NCBI GenBank assembly: GCA_023078555.1
Contig: CM041199.1
Location: forward strand, 5,337,315 to 5,401,314
DNA: 64,000 nucleotides
Direction: 5' to 3'
DNA from: Ulva prolifera
Lineage: Eukaryota; Chlorophyta; Ulvophyceae; Ulvales; Ulvaceae
A program made the translations under genes and the position numbers. Below are positions 11,779-24,487 of this stretch, piece by piece. Each line of letters begins with the position of its first letter. Position 1 is the stretch's first letter. The notes under the pieces were generated by a model, which saw only the letters and a program-made list of their open reading frames with translations, had not been told where the DNA came from and searched no databases.

Positions 11779-14072
11779 CATGCATCAAAAAGCGGAATTA
11801 AACGGGGGGGGCACGCAATTGCGACTGCCACTGCCGGCCCGACATGTGTGACCTTGAGGGAGCGCCCTGTGCGCTATGCTCATGCACACCCGCTGTGCAT
11901 GCTGTGGCAGCGAGCCTGGCAGCGCCAACGTGCCTGAGACTACCTGGAGGGGCACAGCAGTGGCCTGTGACTGCCACCAGCATGCTATCAAGCAGCGCTG
12001 CATGTGCTAGCCTGTCTTTCAGTGCAGGTGGCAGTCTCGATGGGAGTTCGGCGCAAGAGGGATTGCCCCTTGTGGCGACGGGCCGGTCGCCAACAGGCCT
12101 GCTGTGACGGCAGCTCATGCCGCAAGCCCCGCCTTTCGTTTGCTTGTCATTTGGACGCAGCGAGGTGCCGCAGTGGCCACAGGGGCGACATCTGCAGGGC
12201 CCGGAGGGTTACCTTGCAGATTTAGATTAGCTGCTATTGTATGACTGCAGCCCCGCAGCAGCTGCGCCGCGTCTGCAGTGCTAGGCATTGATTAGCGGTG
12301 TACGGCATACGGGGGCAGCGTAGCTGCCTGGTAGAGGTGCATGCATTGGCGCCCGTAGGGCAGCCAGTCGGGCGGGCATTGAAGCTGAGATGTTCACGAG
12401 CTGGCCGTTCATTCTCGTGAGGCCATGCACCGGAGGTGCACATGCAAGGTACGTGCAGGACAGCCTGACGAATGTCATGAGTGTGTGCAGAGCTGGCGAG
12501 CTTTGTAACTTGGGGTCTCGTCGCCCTGCATGGTGAACAAGATACGATGCACTGCGTGGCGGAGCAACAACCGTACCGCTAAAAGCAGACTGTATGGTCT
12601 GTGATTCTCCCACCCGGAGGCGCGTGATGTCCGGCAAAGAATATCACACTGTAGCCCTGAGTGGCAACAGGATGTGTGCGATAGACTGGGCTGTCCCCGC
12701 GGCTCAGCCCTGCAGGTGGCAAGATGCAGCATAAGCCTGAGCCCTGCTCCTGAACAAGGCTGTATCCGGCAATGAGTCATCCTCTCAAGCGCATCTACGG
12801 AACCCGGTCACCAGCGCATACCATGTATGGCATCGTCAGTATCCCGTTGTGACCCATAGCATCGCCACCCTTGAAAAAATAAGTGTGACACTGCCGAGGC
12901 TTGGCGGCCAGCAATGCATGTGAGCGTGTGCTGCAGCCGGCAGCAGCAACATCATCCTTTGGCCACCGTGGTCTGTGGTGCATGTGGGTCGCCCTGTACT
13001 GCAGGAGCACGCTCAGCAACCGTGCGCTGACTGTGATCCATGTGCATCATCCGTATCTCAGGTCCACCGCCATGTCTGTGGTATCATGGAGAATGCGGTT
13101 TGTTCCAGTGGCTCAGCCGCCACCGATGCAGAGGGGTGGAGGCATGCAGAGTTAGCCCTGCCCGGCACACTAGCACCATGGCAACATCGCTGAGAGCTTT
13201 CCAGCTGTGGCAGGCCCCACCAAGCGCCATCACCACTCCGCTGAAACACGTCAACGCTGCGTTGCACCGCAGATGTGGTGACCGAAGTTCTGCAGTCCTG
13301 CCTACCATGTGCCCCAGACAAGCATCTGAACACTGGATTTTCAACGTTGCAATGGCTTGTGATGTGAAGCTTTCATAACAGCACTTGACACCTAGATGTA
13401 ATGTCAACAACAAGAACGTGTGCAATTTGTTTTTAGACAGCCACAATGTAGGTACCAGTTCTTATCTGTCAAAACATTGCAAACGTTAAAATTTTGTCTG
13501 GGCAGAAAGGCATAGCGGTGACATGCAGAAATGGACAATGGAAGATAACATAGTCTGTGCGTGATTGCAAGCAGCATATATGTTCACAATCAGATGTGTG
13601 TAACAGGCTCATCAACTGTCGCTGTCCTGCTGAAGCGCATGAAATAAATGGCAATTGCGAACTGGTGGTGTGAAATCTTTGCTGATGTCCACACCCAGTT
13701 GGAAAAATACTTGTATGCAACTGTTTTAGTATGGTCATTATTGGGTGAGTAAAAATTTTGTTTTCACATGATGTAAGATGATACATCTGTAGATGCAATT
13801 TGACTCTACAAAACATGACTCTTGGTCCAGATACACCATATCTGTGGACACTTCTGGATGCTCCACATAGTATTAATTGAGACAAAAGAACAGACTAGCT
13901 GCTGCATATGTTTACATTGCCTCTACTCACTCGGAGAAAACACGGCATAGATTTGCCACTGAAGCCCTCACACTCCAGGCCAACTCCACGTCGCGGCATG
14001 CTCTCTCGGGGTACACACTCAGGACCATGCTATGTATGGTAGTACTGGGGTAGTGAAGGGTGCGACCAAAGC
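11779..14072. other. Intergenic stretch between convergent genes (copy A)
   Basis: This 2.3 kb stretch separates the unknown + strand gene from GapA on the - strand. Base composition turns AT-richer towards GapA, as expected for 3' UTR and intergenic DNA. The only element I can support is a TGTAA on the - strand at 13912-13916. Open frames here have no recognisable domain. Confidence 0.5.
13912..13916 (-). promoter_or_regulatory. Putative polyadenylation signal TGTAA for GapA (copy A)
   Basis: TGTAA on the minus strand, about 157 nt beyond the GapA stop codon. TGTAA is the known polyadenylation signal of chlorophyte green algae. The pentamer is short and can occur by chance. Conserved in copy B at 42641-42645. 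Confidence 0.4.
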
Positions 14073-16185
<2,113 letters not shown>

Positions 16186-16259
16186 GGTGAATAGATGAGT
16201 ATTGACCTGTTCAGCAGCCGGATACAGAACGCAAGGTAATCATGCAGTGACTTAGCTGG

Positions 16260-16267
16260 CATATATG
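16260..16267 (-). promoter_or_regulatory. TATA-like element upstream of GapA (copy A)
   Basis: CATATATG lies about 75-82 nt upstream of the GapA start codon on the minus strand, a plausible distance for a TATA box with a short 5' UTR. Based on sequence and spacing only. Same element in copy B at 44989-44996. Confidence 0.3.
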
Positions 16268-16448
16268 TGGAGTGCGTGTACTCGCGTGTCCAGGAAGGCA
16301 TGCTGTGCACTCGGTGTAAGGGGGCGATCCGCCACGGCGGCCACGGCGGCGCTTGAGATTGCGCGACTATTCCGCCAAGCCTGCGGTCGTCGTGAGACGC
16401 ACTTGATACTGTCGATTTGACTGGAATGTGGCACGTAGGCCCGGCGCG

Positions 16449-16548
16449 NNNNNNNNNNNNNNNNNNNNNNNNNNNNNNNNNNNNNNNNNNNNNNNNNNNN
16501 NNNNNNNNNNNNNNNNNNNNNNNNNNNNNNNNNNNNNNNNNNNNNNNN
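16449..16548. other. Assembly gap of 100 N
   Basis: A run of exactly 100 N, the conventional length for a scaffold gap of unknown size. Copy A of the large repeat ends at its left edge and a retroelement open frame starts at its right edge. Any distance or linkage across it is unproven. Confidence 0.99.
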
Positions 16549-17475
16549 CAAGCAATTGCATTTAATTTGCCGGAATCACACCGACTGCACACATCTGTAC
16601 TACATCGCATGTATTATCACTTAGCCAAACAAGCATTGTGTGAGGCAAAACAAAGCATGTGGGCTGGTGCCATCAAAACATCTAGTGAATTTACTGTGGG
16701 GAAACCTGTCCTGCTGTCTCTGTCCAAGGTCGCACTACACCACCCATCACTGCGCCGCAAGTTCACAGCACGCTGGATTGGTCCGTGTCAGATACTCGAA
16801 CTGGTCGGCTCCCGCGCCGCAAGGATCCAACTTCCGGAAACATTACAAGCATTGCGAATGCATGATGTTTTTCATTTTTCGTGCCTCAAGCCGTATAAAG
16901 AAGCATATTATCATGAGTGCACGACTGTACCAGACCACACGGCACACACTGATTCTGAAGCAGTGTTTGAGGTAGAAGCGATATTAGATTACCGCCGCAC
17001 CCACTGCCCTGCGTCACAATCTTCTGTCACAGGCCCCACACGAAGCCCACACTTCCTCGTTCGATGGAAGGGTTATTCATCACAACATGACTTGTGGTTA
17101 CCACCGAGTGAGCTTAACAGTTGCCTAGAAAAAGTAGCCGATTATCTGTTCCAGAACGCATCCACGGCACAACGTGATATCATCATAGATCAATTCCCGA
17201 AAACATCACGACTTAAGCTCACACACCTGTTACAACGGGCACAACGCACCAGGAGCAATCATCCTGCTGCGCCAACCACCATGTCACGGCCGCCACGGCT
17301 CAAAACCCGGACCCGCCGACAGTCAAAGAGGCTGAACACAAGCCCCACACATAAGGCAGCAGTCAGCAGTTTGCGATATTGCAACTGCTGCTCTAGTTTG
17401 ATTCATTGTGCTGCACCCCGCAGAGTCGTTAAGGAGACGTCCGGACACGATGCCTGCATTACAGGGGAATCTTAG
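16549..17475 (+). CDS. Chromovirus integrase C-terminus with chromodomain (5' truncated)
   Basis: The open frame enters from the N gap in the frame whose stop ends at 17475. The first part matches the integrase C-terminal signature: a run of K/R-rich residues, then RWIGPCQILELVG and HDVFHFSCLKPYKE. The second part, near 16965-17150, is a chromodomain: FEVEAILDYR, then FLVRWKGYSSQHDLWLPPSE, followed by a basic tail. In this family the integrase inserts cDNA and the chromodomain targets chromatin. No stop or frameshift interrupts the visible 300-odd codons, so the element may be fairly young. The N-terminal zinc finger and the catalytic DDE core are not in the window. Confidence 0.9.
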   Translation, partial: QAIAFNLPESHRLHTSVLHRMYYHLAKQALCEAKQSMWAGAIKTSSEFTVGKPVLLSLSKVALHHPSLRRKFTARWIGPCQILELVGSRAARIQLPETLQALRMHDVFHFSCLKPYKEAYYHECTTVPDHTAHTDSEAVFEVEAILDYRRTHCPASQSSVTGPTRSPHFLVRWKGYSSQHDLWLPPSELNSCLEKVADYLFQNASTAQRDIIIDQFPKTSRLKLTHLLQRAQRTRSNHPAAPTTMSRPPRLKTRTRRQSKRLNTSPTHKAAVSSLRYCNCCSSLIHCAAPRRVVKETSGHDACITGES

Positions 17476-17785
17476 TGGTCGATAGGAGTCGGGGATGACG
17501 CAGGGTGACATCGACCTTGCCCTGCCCGCTCCGCCAGACATATTGTTTGGTCCCAGGTGGATTCATACCAACACCTAATCTATTGATATCCAGGCACTTG
17601 TTGGATATTCAGGCCTACTCCTCACGCGTTCGTCCCGCGAGGCCGCAACTGGTTTTTAAATTTTTTTATTGCCCGTTGCATGGCTCATAATGTCACCCAT
17701 TCAGGCGCAGGGTGATACGCCACATCATGAGGTTGCGCAGTTATATCCCTTGTGCACAACGATGCATGGATTCTGTCAATTCTGA

Positions 17786-18344
17786 CTACGTCATTATTAT
17801 GCAGTATCATCCCTCCCGTCTTTCGAAGATGGTCAGCACTCAGGCGACACCAGGCCTATCCACCTGTTGGCACAAGTCAAGAAGTTACTACAAGACATTG
17901 GGCAGATGCCAATGTTCGGTGTCAGCATCAATGCCTTCAGAGAGCAGCTGGCACTGCTAATCGAAGCTGACGAAGCAGTCACCGCAGCATCTAATCGCCG
18001 CGCTCTCATGTTCACAAATTTCACCAATTGGGCTCTGTCCAGCAGGGGCAGAGTCATAGGTACATATATGGATGACCTAATCTGTGAGTTTTATCAATCA
18101 TAACCTTCTTTATTATCATGATCAGATTCCTTCTCTTTCTTTCTTCTTTTTAGCCTCATTGCAGGGCAATCGCGGCCTGGCACCTGTTACAAGGCCCAGA
18201 GTCGCCCCCACCATGTGGGCCATCCAAGAGTCAGTGTCACGCACATCAGCTTGCTTGAACACTCTGACCACATATCTGCCTTACACCTGCATATGCCTTC
18301 ACCTGCATATGCTGATTGCGATATTCACAAGAGCAAGGGTATGA
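17786..18344 (+). CDS. Spliced ORF of unknown function between chromovirus pol and LTR
   Basis: An open frame from just after a stop at 17783-17785 runs to 18083. It includes FGVSINAFREQLALLIEADE and RRALMFTNFTNWALSSRG and ends at a textbook donor (TCT|GTGAGT). A long pyrimidine tract and TTTTTAG close a 70-base intron at 18153. The next exon (18154-18344) continues in phase and stops at TGA. No start codon is obvious upstream; a further upstream exon from ATG 17495 with donor at 17557 is possible but not phase-proven. I recognise no domain. It could be an accessory ORF of the element, captured host sequence, or the remains of a host gene interrupted by the element. Confidence 0.4.
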
Positions 18345-18422
18345 TGCATGACTGCATTAGGTCCACCTGTCCTTTCACCAGCCTTTGCATTTTTGGTCGC
18401 TCGCCGGCATCGCTCCTCTGTT

Positions 18423-18433
18423 AAGGGGGGAGG
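18423..18433 (+). promoter_or_regulatory. Polypurine tract of the chromovirus
   Basis: AAGGGGGGAGG lies immediately before the TG that starts the LTR. In LTR retrotransposons such a tract primes plus-strand DNA synthesis and defines the 5' edge of the 3' LTR. Position and composition are textbook. Confidence 0.75.
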
Positions 18434-19353
18434 TGTTGTGAGATGTTCATCTCACCTCCGGCGCAGGCTGGTAGATGCGCACATGCATAATGACCTCCAG
18501 GTGCTTCCAAGCACGTACATGACCGAATAAGATAAAACGGTCCGGATATTGCATCATCACATAGTCATCAGATTATAATCATTTGTCATTTCGCGTTGTC
18601 GAATACCCGGACAGCGATACATTATTTGGCCTTTCAACATCATGGGCCTCAGTCGCGCACTGCTCACCATGTGGCTACGAGGGCGTCGCGCACCAGTCAT
18701 ATCACTCTTCACTAACATCTTCATATATCTCATTATTAAGCACTGATATCATCGTGCATTTAGACGTGCGCACGAACACAACTTAAGATCACATCAAACG
18801 ACACAGCATATCAATAGTTAGCTACGTCATGATCGTGCACTGGTCATGGGACATGCATGATGACACATTCATAGTCACACGTCATCAGTCATACTCAGCA
18901 TGCACATGGTCAACTGTGCACAGGCCATTCGGAGGCGCTAAGTCACCTATGCCCCGAACCCGCTACGCGGTGGCCACGCTAGAGTACTACACGAAATTGT
19001 TATAAAGTCACATTTGGGGTTAAACTCCGACATGCACGTTATACTCCGAGACGCGCTGTTATCGCACCGGAAGCTACATGCATATGTCAGTGAGCACAAT
19101 CATACTCGTCACATCATAACGCTGGCACCGAGTCCGGTGTCCATTGCTTGTCAGCCAATCATATTATATATCCCGCGATTATTAGGGATTCCATTCAGTG
19201 TGCTCCACTTTTGTGTAGCACTTTAGCGTGGCCAGCCTTAGCAGGGGTGTCCTGGGTGCATTCCAAACGGTATTTATACCGTGCACTTGCTGGGATTCGT
19301 CCTTCTGTTTTCAGAGTTCGAATTGGGGAACCTATTTCCACTCTGTCGTAACA
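18434..19353 (+). repeat. Probable 3' LTR of the chromovirus
   Basis: Begins TGTTGTG right after the polypurine tract. Its first bases contain a perfect 8-bp palindrome arm pair, GTGAGATG (18438-18445) and CATCTCAC (18448-18455), separated by TT. A TATA-like stretch (GTATTTATACC) near 19270 could be the LTR promoter. The right edge at 19353 is a guess from the terminal TGTT/AACA pairing; no second LTR is available for comparison. Confidence 0.5.
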
Positions 19354-19922
19354 CATTTCTGTCTGACACCCATTTTGTTGACCCTGTCTTACTCCATAGT
19401 TGATTACAGTCTCCGCACTGCAACGTAAGGCCCTCTTCATCCACGCCAAGTCATATACAGGTGCTCGTCAGCGCCCCGGAGGCTTCTACCTCTCTCGACA
19501 CATGAACAATCAAGATTGTTCTCGGTGACCCGGCCCAACAGTACAACACTGCTGACGACGACCGGCGCTCTCGCGCACACCCTATAATGCAAGCATCACC
19601 GTGCGGGTGGAGCATGGCGGCGTCGTCCGGCCGAGCACACATGAATCAGCTGGATATCCTGCAGCAGTATCGGCCTGCTTGTGGTGAAACCAGGAGTTTC
19701 AGGAGAATCATAAGCATGGCTCAATAGGAGACTGCTGTGTGAGAGAGCTAGAAGCTAGCATATCAAGAGGTGGTTGTACGCATGGTTGCTGTACACGTGC
19801 TCGACGCGATCCCTGAGATAAAGGGACTCAGAAAGCGGGAGCGTTTGTTGTTTTGCACATAGGTAGACATTATGTGTCTGTGTGCTTGTTTGCATATAAG
19901 CCTTGTGTTGACTCCAGTAGGA
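19354..19922. other. Stretch without a supported gene, repeat-rich neighbourhood
   Basis: No coding exon recognised. A TATA-like GCATATAAG near 19893 lies just upstream of the nested repeats that start at 19923. This suggests the segment may be the left half of a second LTR-like element, but I could not define ends or target-site duplications. Confidence 0.35.
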
Positions 19923-20225
19923 CATCTTGTCTATTGGAGTTAAACACAGGTATGGTGTCCTCTAGCTGACATGCATGGATATGTGGTTGGTTTGTGCTTG
20001 TGGACACATAGTCTGCTGAGTTGGTATAACTCAACATGTTGAATGCAGGCTGCATGAATCTGTGAGCACTCTAGAGGGAGACACTCACAGCAGCTGTGTT
20101 CTTTCACAGGTATACTTCTACTTAGTGTATACCTCTGTAATCTTGTCTATTGGAGTTAAACACAGGCTGCATGAATCTGTGAGCACTCTAGAGGGAGACA
20201 CTCACAGCAGCTGTGTTCTTTCACA
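19923..20225 (+). repeat. Nested direct repeats, possibly part of another LTR element
   Basis: A 63-bp block occurs at 20046-20108 and again at 20163-20225 (period 117). A shorter block containing CTTGTCTATTGGAGTTAAAC occurs at about 19923-19950 and about 20140-20167, so the second short block runs straight into the second long block. The block copies look identical by eye. This pattern could be local duplication inside an LTR or leader region. No coding sequence nearby supports a specific family. Confidence 0.75.
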
Positions 20226-22405
20226 CTGCTTCACTAACGTGGCAGCTCACACTGGGGCCCGGCCGGCAATGTGTCCTCATGTTCCCCCTCTGTAAGCGAC
20301 GGTGATCCGTACGGCGTGCCCGCAAGGCGTCAACCGGCGTGGGCATCGAGTGACGGCGCGGCACAAGATGGACCACGCTCCGCAGCAAATGACCGGCTTG
20401 GCACAGCAGGGATGCGAGCTGCGTGGTGTGGGGAAATGCTAAAATCGAGCGTCGAAGTGCCTGAGATCGACACGTGGTGTTGATCGTATGCGGTTGATGT
20501 ATACGGCACATGGCTCACACACCGTGTGACATTACACATTGACACGCTGTGTGGCCACTTGCTGATCGCTTGTCCGTACACCGATAGTGCAAAGGGAAAG
20601 CCTGCTGCAGAGCAGTAGACCAAAGCGAATATATGCATACATCGCTGGAGCCTCGGTAAGACGGTCGTTGCTCAGAAGCGTAGCTCTCTGCGCCCCACAA
20701 ATGCGCAAGCGCCTCCCCCCCCCACAACAGTCGGCCCATACCTGACCTGGCCATGGCCGTGGAGCATGCCATGGCCCAGGGCCCCCCCCGCTACTAACAA
20801 AACCACGCAGTAGGTGCATGACAGGGCGGGACCGCTGCTAACAGATGAGGCAAGATACCCGATTAGCACGCTTGAACACTGCCATGGTTTGCGTGACAGC
20901 GGCGTGGCGTCTCCTGCACGATCATTGCGGATGTTGTATGCATGGCGTACACACTGCTTGAGACGACCGTTCCTGCCTCGAGATAGAACGGCATGTCGAC
21001 GCTCATGTTGTCCGTTGTTGCACCAGCCTCATCGTCACGGTAAAAATATCGTTCCGACGTGTGATTGTCGAGCCCGCCAAGCTGCCTGCGAATTGAATCC
21101 GTCTCGTCCCTGATCATGCTGTCCCATCATCTGAAGCATGTCGGCGTCCGTCTTGGGCAGACACGTCCGCACCGCCAGTCAGATAACCTGGCAGGACAGT
21201 GAAGACGTGTTTTGTGAATTATCCGGCTGGATCTCACAGCGTTGCAACTCGTCCCAGCAAGCCAACATCCACGAGTTATCCCCATCGGCCTCCGATGGTG
21301 CTTGCCCCGGAGTCAACGTCCAATTCGATGCTGGACACGAGATCCGGAGAAACTCTTCGTTTGGACAATCTAGGGCCCATCGTTGGCATGTTCCCGCAGC
21401 TAAGCTTGGTCTGTTGCAAGTGACCACCAGAGCATTCACACGACATGTCGATACCGGAGTGCAGCGATGTATTTGACCTGTTCTTCGGCCTACACATTAC
21501 ATTCATGTCTGCATTGTTAAGTATGATACTACGATCGTATGATAGAACTGCTCAAAGTGTCGGCTGATTCAGGTGGATATGCCGAATGTATGCGGTGTAT
21601 TCGGCACAAAACGGCATGTGTATTGCACGCGGGCCCACAAGCGCAACATACATTGACCCAGCTGAAATCAAGTTGCGTATGCAGTAAATGGCGACGGGTC
21701 GATGTCGCGCATCAGCAACTGGCAGCAGATGACGGAGGTGGAACAAGACAGCACGTACCGCCGGGTTCGCAAGCGAAATCAAGAACGCTTAGACGAGCTT
21801 TGGGCTACGCAGAAGAACTCGCACTGAGCACATTTCCTTCTACGATCTAGCCAATTTTATGCAAAACAAGCTCAGCGCACGCCTCCACCGTACGTGGAGC
21901 CTCTCAACATGTTGTTCAACGGCAGCCTCTTGCAGCTGCAATTTTGGTTTATTTTACGATTGCAACCATGACATGGACTTTGAAATCCCATTGTGTTCAA
22001 ACGCCTTGTAACGTTCGGCTGAAAATGCCATCGTGTTCTGCTTCTCCTTCGTTATTGTGTACCTGTCAGACTACGGTCTCGCGCGCGCAGCATCGAACGT
22101 TACAGTCTGCTGTCCCCCAGATGTCTCAGGGAACTTACAGTCCTGTTGCCATGATGGCTTTCGGGTGCACACTTCCGTTTCCCGTCAGCGTTTGAAGGTG
22201 CTGAGCATGTGGATGAGTTGACGCGGCGATCCGATGATGTGTTGCCTCATGGCCACACGACGACGCGCGCAGCTTGCATCAGAAACCAGTGAGATTGGCC
22301 ACTACAGAAAATAGGCTTCAATTGTCGATTGTCATCAGCACAGCTACTCGCGATTTCAACGAGAGCCTGACTCGTAACCACTCACTCCGATACAAATTGC
22401 GCAAC
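20226..22405. other. Stretch with no confidently supported gene
   Basis: About 2.2 kb before the Rab5-like gene. Short frames at 21138-21476 (+) and 21539-21850 (+) and an overlapping 21702-21824 frame containing STYRRVRKRNQERLDELWAT look somewhat protein-like (charged, low in stops). However, they overlap in different frames, no consistent splice model joins them, and I recognise no domain. A small unknown gene here cannot be excluded. Confidence 0.4.
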
Positions 22406-23490
22406 ATGGCTCAGCCCAAACCGGTGAAAGTATGCACGCTCGGTGAATCTGGAGCTGGGAAAAGCTCCCTGATCATGCGTTTGACCACCGGTAATTTCTC
22501 ATCGAACCAGGTGCGCGCATTTCTCTCTGTCTCTCCCGTTCGCGTATGGTCGCGTGCCGAACCTCAAATTTCGCACTAAATGTGTGAAACCATACAGCAA
22601 ACAACAATTGGGGCAGCGTTCGTTGCTTGGACGTCTCCTGACGGCAAAAACTCGTCTGGAAATATGGTGAGCTCCCATTACCCTCGTGGCCGCGAGGCTT
22701 CTGGAATAAACGTATCCTTCCCAAGCTTGACGCATTTCCGTGCTATGTAGGGATACAGCAGGGCAAGAACGCTACGCAACTCTCGCTCCCATGTACTACC
22801 GGTGAGCCCCGATGTGTCTGTCGGTGTTACACGGAGGACGTGCTAGGGCGTGCTTCCGCAACGCAAACAGCATCTGGCGCACCTCATGGCCATGCATCGA
22901 GTATCCCAGCGTACCTTGTTGTCCTATCTCAGGCTGCGGACGGGAGCCGTTGTACATGGACCAGTGTATGCAGGAATGCCGCCGGTATTTGGTGGTTTAT
23001 GATATGACAGAGCGAAGTTCCTTTGAAAGAGCAATCAGATGGCTCACAGAACTACCAAGCACCATGCCAGCTGATACCGTGCTCATGCTGGTCGGTGCGA
23101 AGCCACTGTTGCTGACAATGTGCGGACATGTAGCAATGTAAACCCAGCCTCTCACACATGTGTGCCGGCTTGCAGCAAACAAAAGTGATTTGGCAGAGTC
23201 TCGGGAGGTCACAGAAGAAGAGGGCCGTGAGGCTGCAGAGCAGCACAAGTGTGCGCGATACGCAGAGACGAGTGCAAAAACCAGTGATGGCATCCAAGGT
23301 GCAGAAACGATTGCCACAATGACCGCTTTTGCTGCTTCCGCAACATGGAAATGATAATTAGACAATAGCTTTGTTTGTGCTTGCTGCGCGTTCTGCTCGT
23401 TCTTCAGATGCTGCCATCGCTTTGGACTTGTTGCTTCAAGCATGTACACTGAAGCACAGATTATCAAGTTGTTCCTGCCCCGAGGTCTGA
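22406..23490 (+). CDS. Rab5-type small GTPase, six exons, two single-base frame breaks
   Basis: Membrane-traffic GTPase, expected on early endosomes. Exons: 22406-22510, 22598-22666, 22751-22801, 22974-23094, 23176-23298, 23409-23490. Motifs in order: P-loop GESGAGKSS, switch I TTIGAAF (Rab5-like), switch II DTAGQERYATLAPMYYR, NKSD guanine specificity, ETSAK. The C-terminus ends SSCSCPEV; the CxC cysteines are candidate prenylation sites although not at the extreme end as in most Rabs. As written, the frame breaks twice. The A run at 22646-22650 is one base too long to read into the conserved LEIWDTAGQ. Near 22983-22985 one G is missing to pass from NAAG into LVVYDMT. Both sit in short homopolymers, so sequencing error is likelier than a pseudogene; every other residue is well conserved and all splice phases then agree. 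Confidence 0.85.
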
Positions 23491-24487
23491 ATGTTCATCT
23501 GCAGCCTCTGAAGGATCCGCCCTGATTTGCAGATGTGTTTGAATACCTTTGTGACCAAGTACAAAGCACAGAAGCACCACCCGCACATGAGCGGATTGTG
23601 ATGCAGCCAGCGGCGCCGCAGCAACAGAAGAGTGCCTGCTGCTAGTGCTGACAGGCTCATGCCAATTGACAAGAATGCAAGCCAGGAATTTTGAGTCGCA
23701 CAGCCATCAGCATATGCCGCTGTCTGCACAGTCTTGAAAGCATTGTGTCGATGCACCGGTGTGTTGATTGGTGGTCTGTACATGGTGTTGGGGGCAATGT
23801 CAGATGTAGCAATGCTTACTGGGTGTGGCCGTGTGGTAGTGCAATGCAGTAGCGGCGCAGGTATTTTTTCTGTTATTCTATTCGCTGTAGTAATGTTGGC
23901 TGAAATGTCAATGTGCAATACGACAGCAGTGGTTGCGCGATGTGTGGCAATGTTTGGCCCGCGCGTTAGGTGCTCTTACAGATCAAAACTCTGCACAGTA
24001 CATCGTTTGAGACTCGGCAAAAATATATCACAGCTGTTGCAAGGTCAGCATTGTGGATGATCCCGCCTGGGCGAGCATTGCGCGCGCTCGCGTGTGTGGG
24101 TGTGTGTGTGTGTTGCAGGACAGCCTTGTAGCCACAGTTCGTCTATGTGAACAGTTCAGACCTGGATACTCACTGCCAAGTTGATCAGCTCACACATAAT
24201 CTGCATAGATTGATTCATTGCGTATGTTGGCAGCTGTTCACAGGTCGGGATATTGTCGTCAGTGTCCTTGGGTGGCGATCGACAGCTCCAATATTCAAAT
24301 ATCAAGAAGTGTCAATGCACGCATAAACACGCGCGTTTGGAAACAGAGATCTTCGAAGACTGCCTGAAAGTCTCCCCGGAGAATGACATTGTTGTATCTG
24401 ATTCGCTAGAGTTGGAGACCAAGACCAGCTTGCCTGCAAGCGCTGATCTCTGCCCCGTCGTGCATACGGATATCATAATTAAAGCAA
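23491..24487. other. Intergenic stretch between Rab5-like and ARMC6-like genes
   Basis: Contains a short GT microsatellite (about 24091-24115). A minus-strand frame at 23436-23918 encodes one hydrophobic segment, but it overlaps the last Rab5-like exon in antisense and has no recognisable domain. I do not support a gene here; it probably holds the Rab 3' UTR and the promoter of the next gene. Confidence 0.5.

Larger units (their letters stand above)
16549..19353 (+). mobile_element. Ty3/gypsy chromovirus, 3' part (5' part lost in gap)
   Basis: From the gap edge: integrase C-terminal region and chromodomain (to 17475), a non-pol region with a spliced ORF (about 17786-18344), a polypurine tract (18423-18433), then a directly abutting LTR starting TGTTGTG at 18434. 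The LTR right end is tentatively 19353, where the strand reads AACA, the complement of the TGTT start. The 5' LTR, gag, protease, RT and RNase H are not visible, so target-site duplication cannot be tested. Chromoviruses are the chromodomain-bearing Ty3/gypsy clade of plants, fungi and algae. Confidence 0.85.

Noticed and set aside
23436-23918. A 160-residue minus-strand frame with a hydrophobic segment
   Set aside because: Overlaps the last Rab5-like exon in antisense, no recognisable domain, no splice or promoter support.
24091-24115. GT-rich microsatellite
   Set aside because: Ordinary simple repeat; noted but not interesting by itself.
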